Shown here: one piece after another, positions 1-5,942 of the stretch
Layout: each line of letters begins with the position of its first letter
Position numbering within the stretch: position 1 is the first letter of the stretch
Assembly: GCA_937936695.1 (NCBI GenBank)
Contig: CALHCK010000236.1
Coordinates: 1-20,874 of the forward strand
DNA: 20,874 bases
Direction: 5' to 3'
Origin: an uncultured Polaribacter sp.
GTDB taxonomy: Bacteria; Bacteroidota; Bacteroidia; Flavobacteriales; Flavobacteriaceae
Program-made: the position numbers and the translations under genes
Notes under the pieces: generated by a model
What the model saw: only the letters and a program-made list of their open reading frames with translations
What the model was told of the DNA's origin: nothing
Database searches by the model: none

Positions 1-51
1 TAAAACAATTTAGAAGAGAATACCAAGTTTAAAAAATATAAATTATTTTTG

Positions 52-81
52 TTGTACAATGTGGTACAAGAATTGTACTAC
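52..81. promoter_or_regulatory. Clustered GTACAA palindromes upstream of rhodanese gene
   Basis: Positions 52-59 read TTGTACAA, a perfect palindrome. Positions 61-69 (GTGGTACAA) and 73-81 (TTGTACTAC) form an inverted repeat matching at 8 of 9 positions around a 3-base spacer. The core GTACAA therefore occurs four times as half-sites in 30 bases. No T-run follows on either strand, which argues against a terminator. A TATTTTTG sequence (44-51) fits the Bacteroidota -7 consensus TAnnTTTG, but no TTG lies at the right distance upstream. An operator for a dimeric regulator is the simplest reading. It could act on the rhodanese gene or on a gene beyond the left edge. Confidence 0.35.
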
Positions 82-152
82 TAAGTAATAAATTAAAAAC
101 TAGCTACAATAAATAATAAATACATTTTAGGTAGCAATTAAACATAAAAAAA

Positions 153-461
153 ATGAGTTTATACGGTACATTTAGCGAAAAAGAAGCAACTTTAGAAATT
201 AAAGATTATTTAAATAAAGGAGCAATAATTTTAGATGTAAGAACACAAGAAGAGTGGGACGAAGGACATGTAGGAGGGTCTAAGCATATTGTGTTAAATA
301 CAATTCCTACAGAAATTGAAGAAATAAAGTCTTGGGGAAAACCTGTAATTGCTGTTTGTAGAAGTGGAGCAAGAAGTGGGCAGGCTACTAATTTTTTAAA
401 TCAGAATGGAGTAGATACAATTAATGGTGGACCATGGCAAAACGTAGATCAGCACGTTTAA
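153..461 (+). CDS. Single-domain rhodanese-like sulfurtransferase
   Basis: A 102-residue protein that is one rhodanese domain with no signal peptide, so it should be cytoplasmic. Visible family marks are LDVRTQEEWDEGHVGGS (residues 27-43) and the active-site loop CRSGARS, with catalytic Cys69. A six-residue loop starting at Cys and ending in Arg is usual for sulfurtransferases of the GlpE/PspE type, which carry a persulfide on that Cys. The physiological sulfur donor and acceptor cannot be read from sequence. The start is the first ATG after an A-rich leader with no Shine-Dalgarno site, as is common in this phylum. It is a monocistronic gene closed by the terminator at 494-537. Confidence 0.93.
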   Translation: MSLYGTFSEKEATLEIKDYLNKGAIILDVRTQEEWDEGHVGGSKHIVLNTIPTEIEEIKSWGKPVIAVCRSGARSGQATNFLNQNGVDTINGGPWQNVDQHV

Positions 462-493
462 ATTGTTTTTACAGTTTTAAATGATAAAGATTT

Positions 494-537
494 TAAAAAA
501 GGTAAAGATTCAAAATTTTGAGTCTTTACCTTTTTTT
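494..537. terminator. Bidirectional intrinsic terminator
   Basis: The arms GGTAAAGATTC (501-511) and GAGTCTTTACC (520-530) pair over 11 positions with one G-T wobble, and the 8-base loop AAAATTTT can extend the helix. A run of seven T (531-537) follows on the plus strand. A run of A (495-500) precedes the stem and becomes a T-run on the minus strand. The hairpin lies between the stop of the plus-strand rhodanese gene and the stop of the minus-strand nitroreductase gene, so it can end transcription from both sides. Confidence 0.9.
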
Positions 538-544
538 ATGAAAA

Positions 545-1222
545 TTACTTTTTCCAAGTTACTATATCTTCAATATTTCTTCTAACTTTAAGGTGAGCAG
601 GTTCTTCTTTTCTGTAACCAAAAGCAACCATATAAGACAAGCCATATTTGTCTGTATCAACACCAAATTTTTCTTTTAACAATGCTTCTGCGTTCTCTTG
701 ATGAAACCCTTCTATAGGACAACTATCAATTCCTTGTAATGCAGCTCCTGTCATCATATTACCTAGTGCAATATAGGTTTGTTTAGATGCCCAATCAAAA
801 AGCTTTTTGTCAGTATCTAAATCAAAATCTCGTTCTTGAAATTCTCTGTAAAATTTAGAATACATTGCAATAACATCTTCAGGAAATTGTTTTACATTTT
901 GCATCATATCTAATATATAATCAGAATCCCATTTTGTCATTGGTGCTTTCATAGATAAGCCTAAAATAAAATGACTTGCAGTATCTAGTTTTAAAGGAGC
1001 ACCCCAGGCAACAGGTTTTAATAATTCGCGTAGTTCTTTATCTTGAACCACAACAAAATGCCAAGGTTCAAAACCAAAAGAACTTGGAGATAAATTGGCG
1101 GTTTCTAAAATAAAATTAATGTCTTCTTCAGACAGTTTTTTGGTAGTGTCAAATTCTTTACAAGCATGTCTAAATTGAAATGCATTAATAATCTCTTCTT
1201 TTGAAAATTTTGGTGTATTCAT
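545..1222 (-). CDS. NAD(P)H-dependent oxidoreductase, nitroreductase family
   Basis: A 225-residue protein of the FMN-dependent nitroreductase family (NfsB-like length). These enzymes take electrons from NAD(P)H and reduce nitroaromatics, quinones or related electrophiles in the cytoplasm. The N-terminal FRHACKEFD (residues 17-25) is the usual FMN phosphate-binding start. ANLSPSSFGFEPWHFVVV (42-59) is the conserved FMN-contact region, and GIDSCPIEGF near residue 164 is the conserved segment close to the flavin. There is no signal peptide. The gene is divergent from an HxlR-type regulator across 92 bases, a common arrangement in which the regulator controls the reductase. The ATG at 1222 sits about 28 bases after the predicted transcription start. 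The substrate is unknown. Confidence 0.93.
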   Translation of the reverse strand: MNTPKFSKEEIINAFQFRHACKEFDTTKKLSEEDINFILETANLSPSSFGFEPWHFVVVQDKELRELLKPVAWGAPLKLDTASHFILGLSMKAPMTKWDSDYILDMMQNVKQFPEDVIAMYSKFYREFQERDFDLDTDKKLFDWASKQTYIALGNMMTGAALQGIDSCPIEGFHQENAEALLKEKFGVDTDKYGLSYMVAFGYRKEEPAHLKVRRNIEDIVTWKK

Positions 1223-1235
1223 ATGCTAAATTTAT

Positions 1236-1274
1236 TTACTATATTTTTTATAGTTGCAAATGTAAGTATAGTAA
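1236..1274. promoter_or_regulatory. Candidate HxlR operator inverted repeats
   Basis: TTACTATA (1236-1243) is repeated in perfect inverted form as TATAGTAA (1267-1274). An extra TATAGT at 1249-1254 makes a tighter dyad with the first arm (ACTATA-N5-TATAGT). GTAAGT also occurs twice, at 1262-1267 and 1271-1276. The repeats lie over and beside both promoters. HxlR-family winged-helix dimers bind short inverted repeats near their own and the target promoter, so these are plausible operators. The exact half-site is not determined. Confidence 0.45.
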
Positions 1275-1284
1275 GTTATCTTTG
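1254..1284 (+). promoter_or_regulatory. Promoter of the HxlR-family regulator gene
   Basis: TTG (1254-1256), a 20-base spacer and TATCTTTG (1277-1284) match the Bacteroidota promoter pattern exactly. Transcription would start near 1291, about 24 bases before the ATG at 1315. This promoter and the minus-strand one overlap over 1257-1284, so both cannot be occupied by RNA polymerase at once. Confidence 0.7.
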
Positions 1285-1287
1285 CAA
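1257..1287 (-). promoter_or_regulatory. Promoter of the nitroreductase gene
   Basis: Read on the minus strand, TTG (1287-1285), a 20-base spacer and TACATTTG (1264-1257) match the Bacteroidota primary-sigma pattern TTG-N19-21-TAnnTTTG exactly. Transcription would start near 1250, leaving a leader of about 28 bases before the ATG at 1222. It occupies almost the same bases as the opposing hxlR-family promoter. Confidence 0.7.
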
Positions 1288-1314
1288 TAACGGTTTTAAA
1301 TGATAGTATAATTT

Positions 1315-1647
1315 ATGTATAATTTTAAAGGAAAAGAATATCCCTGTTGTGCAAGTTTAACAATGGGTGTTATAGGTGGTAAATGGAAAACGGTTATTTT
1401 ATTTCATTTAATAGAAAAACCTTTACGTTATAATGAGTTGCGAAAAGAAATGCCAATGGTAACAGAACGTACATTGAGTTTGCAACTTAAAAAATTAGAA
1501 GAAGACGGAATTGTAAAAAGAAAAGTTTATACCAGTAAACCTCCACTAAAAGTAGAATATTCTTTAACTGATTTTGGAAAAACTTTAATTCCGTTAATTA
1601 AATCTATTGCTAATTGGGGAGATTTTGTGGTAGAAAATTATGCATAA
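1315..1647 (+). CDS. HxlR-family winged-helix transcriptional regulator
   Basis: A 110-residue regulator covering the whole HxlR domain. Typical motifs are GVIGGKWKTVIL (residues 18-29), RYNELRKEMP (38-47), the recognition-helix stretch TERTLSLQLKKLEEDGIV and VEYSLTDFGKTLIPL near the end. A Cys pair (Cys11-Cys12) sits just before the domain. A Cys near this place is the redox or electrophile sensor in several studied relatives (YodB, HypR), so the protein may sense quinones, aldehydes or disulfide stress; this is inferred from position only. It is transcribed divergently from a nitroreductase, its most likely target. Its stop is 3 bases from the stop of the convergent GSCFA gene. Confidence 0.93.
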   Translation: MYNFKGKEYPCCASLTMGVIGGKWKTVILFHLIEKPLRYNELRKEMPMVTERTLSLQLKKLEEDGIVKRKVYTSKPPLKVEYSLTDFGKTLIPLIKSIANWGDFVVENYA

Positions 1648-1650
1648 GTT

Positions 1651-2601
1651 TTAAAAACTCATAAAAGGAAATTGTTGTAATAATAACTCTTTTCTTTTCG
1701 CTAGTTTTTCTAAAAATAATTGATGCTCATTAGAGTGCTCGTTAAACGGTTTATGAGATAATCCTTTTTGAATAATATCTACTTTTTTCATTGTTTGTTT
1801 TGTGTTTTCTACAAACCATGTATCTGTAAATTTCTCCCAAATGTATTGTATAGCTATTTTATTAGGATGAATCATGTCTTCTGCATAAAAACGATAATCT
1901 CTTAATTCATCCATCATAATTTCGTAAGAAGGAAAGTAATGAATATTTTTTCTAGGATTAACAGTTTTATGGATAGCAGCAATTAAATGCGCTTTACTTT
2001 GCATATTTTCTACAAAACCATCTTTTATATGCCTAACCGGAGAAACTGTAAATAAAAAAGTTGCTTTTGGATTTATAGACTTTATAAGTGCTACAATAGC
2101 ATCTAAACTTTCAGAAATAGTATCTATGGAAACAATTTCTTTTAAAAAATTTTTTTGAGGTACTTTGTGACAATTTGCAACAATAGTATCTGTTTCTATA
2201 AAACGATATACCCAAGAAGTACCCAACGTAATAATAACATGAGAAGCTGTTGTTAATTGTTTTTTTGTTGATGCAACTGCTGTGTTTAAGTTGTTTAAAA
2301 TAGTTGTTTTATCAGGATTACTTAAATTAGAATGTGCGTCAAAACAATGCCAACGCTCGTTGTTAAAAAATACATCTTCTGCAGTATATGTTTTATCATT
2401 AACAGCGTTAATAATTAATTTTTCAATAGCTTTTGCATGAAAATGAATACCAAAAGGATTTTGTGCCGTCTGAAATTTAAAATACGAAAGTTTTTTACCA
2501 ATATTATCTGAAAAACAAGAACCTAATAAAACAATTTTAGAATTGTAGTTTATTAGGTTTTTACTGTTGTTTTTTAAAATTAACTTAGTTTGTAAGTTCA
2601 T
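1651..2601 (-). CDS. GSCFA-domain protein
   Basis: A 316-residue protein of the GSCFA family, named for its N-terminal motif, seen here as LLGSCFSDNIG (residues 25-35). Other conserved pieces are the NPFG stretch near residue 48, LGTSWVYR near residue 126, FTVSPVRH near residue 184 and a late DMIHPN. The order GSCF, then a central motif, then a late D-x-x-H resembles SGNH/GDSL hydrolases, where the Ser and the final D-x-x-H are catalytic. Hydrolase activity is an inference, and the natural substrate is not known to me. No signal peptide is visible. The ATG directly follows the stop of the upstream DUF1501 gene (TAA-ATG with no gap), indicating an operon with likely translational coupling. Confidence 0.9.
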   Translation of the reverse strand: MNLQTKLILKNNSKNLINYNSKIVLLGSCFSDNIGKKLSYFKFQTAQNPFGIHFHAKAIEKLIINAVNDKTYTAEDVFFNNERWHCFDAHSNLSNPDKTTILNNLNTAVASTKKQLTTASHVIITLGTSWVYRFIETDTIVANCHKVPQKNFLKEIVSIDTISESLDAIVALIKSINPKATFLFTVSPVRHIKDGFVENMQSKAHLIAAIHKTVNPRKNIHYFPSYEIMMDELRDYRFYAEDMIHPNKIAIQYIWEKFTDTWFVENTKQTMKKVDIIQKGLSHKPFNEHSNEHQLFLEKLAKRKELLLQQFPFMSF

Positions 2602-4188
2602 TTAGTATTTTAATATTTTTTTTGTTTTAGAAACTCCTTTAGATTGGTAATGTACAAAGTAATTTCCATTTGGTAAATTTTTTAAATCAACCTGTATTGT
2701 GTGTTGTGCAGCACTGTATTTTTTTGCAGTAATATATTTAACAATACCACCAATTGTATTGTATAAATTAATGGTAGTTTTTTTATTATTCCCCCAAAAT
2801 GTAATATTAATAATATTTGCTGTCGGATTCGGGTACACCTCTATATTTAAGTTGTCTTCTATAAAATTATCTACAGATAAAGAGGCAGAACAACCTTGCT
2901 TAAAAACAGGTAATGCATCAAATTCATCAAATAATACGGTGTTGGCTTCTTGTTTTGTAGCTCCTAACCAATCTGTAAGTACTGTGCTATACAAGTTTCT
3001 AAAATCGTACTGCATTGGCACCCCTTCTTTATTATCTACTTCGGTATCAATTTCTGGAGCATCACCTAAAATATTGTTTTGTACACAGTTTCCAAATAAA
3101 AATAGTGGGGCAGCAGTACCATGGTCTGTACCTAAACCAGCATTAGATCTAATTCTTCTTCCAAATTCAGAATAGGTCATACCTACTACTTTTCTATCAA
3201 TATTTAGTAATTCTAAATCATCCTGAAAAGCGTCAATAGCTTCAGATAATTCTTTTAATAAATCACTATGTTTTCCTTGGGTAACATTTCCTTCAATAAC
3301 TTGGTTGTCATGGTTGTCAAAACCACCTAATTGTACAATGTATACTTTTGTTTTTAATCCACCAGAAATTAGGCGCGCCACATTTTTTAATTTACCTGCT
3401 AGTTTGTTGTTGTTAGTCTGAGGATATTTTTCAGATAAGTTTCTACCTGATTTAGAAGCTGCTTCTACTACTTCTGCATACGAGTTTGTTTGAGAAATGG
3501 TGTTGTTTATAAAATTTAAAGTATCTCCGTAGCAATTAGCAGGTATTTCGCCTGTATTAGAAACGAGTGCAGTACCAGGTTTGTTAGGGTTGCTAACCGA
3601 CATAGAAAAGTTGGCGTTAGGTCCTTGACAAGTTTCTGAAACTACTTTTCCTAGAGTAATGGCAAAAGGATCTATATTATTTTCGTTAGGATAATTTTCA
3701 GGGAAATCAGAATGATTTTCATTAAAAAAACGCCCCAACCAACCAGAAGAAATATATTCATCAGAGCCTGATGCTGAATTCCAGATATCTGTAGACCTAA
3801 AATGTGATCTGTTTTGATCTGGATATCCTACATTTTGTACAATAGCGAGTTTTTCTTTATCCCAAATATTTTTTAATCCTGATAAACTAGGATGTAACGC
3901 ATTAGTATCATCTAAACTTAATAAATTATTTTCAGGAATAACAATGTTAGAACGTACACTTTGTAAGTTGCGGTATTGGTTAAGGTTAAAAACTGTATTT
4001 AAACCATCATTACCACCTTGTAATTGTATAAGTACCAATATGTTTTCGTTTTCTTCCGAAAATTGATATTCTTTTGGTTTTTCGCTAGCAAATAAAGGAA
4101 AGCCACTTAATGTAATTGGTAACGATGCAGATGCAATACTACTTAGCTTTATAAAATCTCTTCTACTTAGTTTTTTCGTTTTTTTCAT
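2602..4188 (-). CDS. DUF1501 protein with Tat signal and T9SS sorting domain
   Basis: A 528-residue exported protein. Residues 8-14 (SRRDFIK) followed by a hydrophobic stretch to about 34 form a twin-arginine (Tat) signal. The body is DUF1501, a family placed near alkaline phosphatase/sulfatase-like folds: QLQGGNDGLN (55-64), NRSHFRSTDIW (116-126), GGFDNH (278-283), YSEFGRR (339-345) and GTDHG (353-357) are the conserved, probably metal-binding, motifs. From about 447 a type A T9SS sorting domain follows, with YPNPTANIINI and GNYFVHYQSKG, ending KKILKY. The protein should thus cross the inner membrane by Tat and the outer membrane by T9SS. It sits 2 bases after the DUF1800 gene, a pairing common in bacteria. 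The enzymatic activity is not known. Confidence 0.93.
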   Translation of the reverse strand: MKKTKKLSRRDFIKLSSIASASLPITLSGFPLFASEKPKEYQFSEENENILVLIQLQGGNDGLNTVFNLNQYRNLQSVRSNIVIPENNLLSLDDTNALHPSLSGLKNIWDKEKLAIVQNVGYPDQNRSHFRSTDIWNSASGSDEYISSGWLGRFFNENHSDFPENYPNENNIDPFAITLGKVVSETCQGPNANFSMSVSNPNKPGTALVSNTGEIPANCYGDTLNFINNTISQTNSYAEVVEAASKSGRNLSEKYPQTNNNKLAGKLKNVARLISGGLKTKVYIVQLGGFDNHDNQVIEGNVTQGKHSDLLKELSEAIDAFQDDLELLNIDRKVVGMTYSEFGRRIRSNAGLGTDHGTAAPLFLFGNCVQNNILGDAPEIDTEVDNKEGVPMQYDFRNLYSTVLTDWLGATKQEANTVLFDEFDALPVFKQGCSASLSVDNFIEDNLNIEVYPNPTANIINITFWGNNKKTTINLYNTIGGIVKYITAKKYSAAQHTIQVDLKNLPNGNYFVHYQSKGVSKTKKILKY

Positions 4189-4190
4189 AA

Positions 4191-5813
4191 TTACATAATT
4201 TGAAATTCAGACATTTGTACCATAACGGCTATTAAACCACGTAATTTATTATCTACAGCAGTTCGCATGTCGTTATTAGTTGGGTCTGCTAAATAACTGC
4301 TATATTCTACTGTCCATTCAAAATCTGGTAACCCAGGAATTAAAATGTCTTTTAAACTATCTAGTTGATTTTGTGCAATAGGGTAATTAAATAATTGATT
4401 AGATAATTCTGTTATTAATATATTAGGGTCGTCTGCACCTTCAATCTTAGAAGCAATTAACAAAACAGGCACTAAAGGCGGAACTGTATATTTTTTATTG
4501 TCTATTAATAAATCTCCTCCAGTAACCAATATTCTACAATAATCTAATCGTTTAGGAAGTAAAAAACTATTTACCCAAGTTTTATAAAATAAAGGCTCTT
4601 GATAATATGCTTTCCAACCAGCAACATCTGGATGATGAAAAATTGATTGTGTTAAATCTGAAGATGCTAAATACAGTACTAATGAAAATCCGTATTCTAA
4701 GGTAGTTGATATTTTAGGTGCCGTAAGAAGTAACGATTTTGTTACCGAAAACATTAAATCTATAGGGCTTTTAACCATGCAAAAGGTGTTTTCAAAAAAA
4801 TGATCAGACGCTAGTAACACTCTTAATGCAGGTGCAATTTCATAATCATTTTCTCTAATAATTCTTGCTAAAGGTGCTATTATATTTGTTTCTACATCTT
4901 CTGTAATTTCTTCTTTTACAAACCAACGATAAAATTTTCTAGTAATAAATCTAGAGCATTCATCTTGTTCAAAAATAACATCTATTAAGTCTATATATTC
5001 ATTAGCTCCGTTTTCTTCAATTACGGTATTGTTAAATCTATGAGATAAGGTTTTATTGCCTTTTACATGTCTAAAATTGGAGAAAAAAGAAGTGGTGGGG
5101 TCATCGTTTTGTAATCCTCTTACCCTCCAACCTGTAAGTATTTTTGCAACTTCAACAATATCATCTTCTGTATAATTTGTAAAATCGCCATTACCAAAAG
5201 AATTTCCTTTACCAATAGTAAATAATTCTAAAAGCTCTCTGGCATAGTTTTCATTAGGTGCTACGTTTGTGTTTTGAGCACCACTTAAATACAGTAGCAT
5301 ATTGGTGTCTACAGTAACAAGTTTTACTAATTCTTTAAAATTTTTTAAAGCATGGGTTCGTAAAAGATTCATGTACAAATACTCTCTGTGAGGATTTGTA
5401 TTTTCTGCTACAAAATGATTATGCCAAAATAAGGTTAGTTTTTCTCTAATAGACATTTCTGCATTTTCCATTTGCAAAAAAGACCAAGCATATAAAGATC
5501 TATGTCTAGCGTTAAAAACTCTATTTCTTTCTTGAGTGGTAGGTAAGTTTACGTAAGCAGGAGCATTTACCCAAGTTTCACCAAAACTAGCCCCAGGGTC
5601 ATTAATTTCATTGGTGCCATTACCGTCAAGTTGATATTTTAATGGAGGTTCTGGTAACGGATTGTCTCTAAAAAGTGTGTTTATGGTTTCTAATAAACCT
5701 AAAGAAACCGAAGCGTCAACAAGGTCTTGTGTAACTCCAAAAGAAGTTCTTCTAAGTAAATGTCTTGCTTCTGTAGAAGTCCAATTTCCAGAAAAAGTGT
5801 CTAAATAAGGCAT
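4191..5813 (-). CDS. DUF1800 domain protein
   Basis: A 540-residue DUF1800 protein. Conserved family stretches are EARHLLRRTSFG (residues 15-26), REKLTLFWHNHF (113-124), NENYARELLELFTIG (187-201) and AKILTGWRV (223-231). The C-terminus ends in a Met-rich EFQIM, as usual for the family. No signal peptide is visible, and reading further upstream in frame reaches a stop without another ATG, GTG or TTG, so the start is well bounded. It heads the tight unit DUF1800-DUF1501-GSCFA. DUF1800 and DUF1501 genes are frequently paired and are presumed to act together, but the biochemical role is unknown. It is odd that only the DUF1501 partner has an export signal. Confidence 0.92.
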   Translation of the reverse strand: MPYLDTFSGNWTSTEARHLLRRTSFGVTQDLVDASVSLGLLETINTLFRDNPLPEPPLKYQLDGNGTNEINDPGASFGETWVNAPAYVNLPTTQERNRVFNARHRSLYAWSFLQMENAEMSIREKLTLFWHNHFVAENTNPHREYLYMNLLRTHALKNFKELVKLVTVDTNMLLYLSGAQNTNVAPNENYARELLELFTIGKGNSFGNGDFTNYTEDDIVEVAKILTGWRVRGLQNDDPTTSFFSNFRHVKGNKTLSHRFNNTVIEENGANEYIDLIDVIFEQDECSRFITRKFYRWFVKEEITEDVETNIIAPLARIIRENDYEIAPALRVLLASDHFFENTFCMVKSPIDLMFSVTKSLLLTAPKISTTLEYGFSLVLYLASSDLTQSIFHHPDVAGWKAYYQEPLFYKTWVNSFLLPKRLDYCRILVTGGDLLIDNKKYTVPPLVPVLLIASKIEGADDPNILITELSNQLFNYPIAQNQLDSLKDILIPGLPDFEWTVEYSSYLADPTNNDMRTAVDNKLRGLIAVMVQMSEFQIM

Positions 5814-5842
5814 AGTTTTGTTTATAAATGATAAAAAACTAA

Positions 5843-5894
5843 TATTTTGATTTGTATAAATTTAATCAATTAAAAATAAATACAAATCAGAATA
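5843..5894. promoter_or_regulatory. Nested inverted repeat between alaS and the DUF1800 gene
   Basis: The arms TATTTTGATTTGTAT (5843-5857) and ATACAAATCAGAATA (5880-5894) pair at 14 of 15 positions, the exception being a T-G pair; the inner 10 are perfect. Inside lies a second dyad, TTTAAT (5861-5866) and ATTAAA (5869-5874). On the minus strand, the direction of both flanking genes, the structure begins 48 bases after the alaS stop. It is followed after four bases by a TTTTTT run (5834-5839) and ends 29 bases before the DUF1800 ATG. It could be an AT-rich alaS terminator, a leader attenuator or a protein-binding dyad. No convincing promoter for the DUF1800 unit is visible in the gap. Confidence 0.6.
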
Positions 5895-5942
5895 GCTGAT
5901 AGCTACCTTATTTAGACCTTCTTTATTGTAAAAGGTTTAATC

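Noticed and set aside
1647..1659. AGTTTT-A-AAAACT between the hxlR-family and GSCFA genes as a terminator
   Set aside because: All A/T core with a one-base loop; it cannot form a stable hairpin and lies over the stop codons.
2699..3175. Plus-strand open frame of 158 codons inside the DUF1501 gene
   Set aside because: It is antisense to a well-conserved gene, and its translation shows no recognisable domain.
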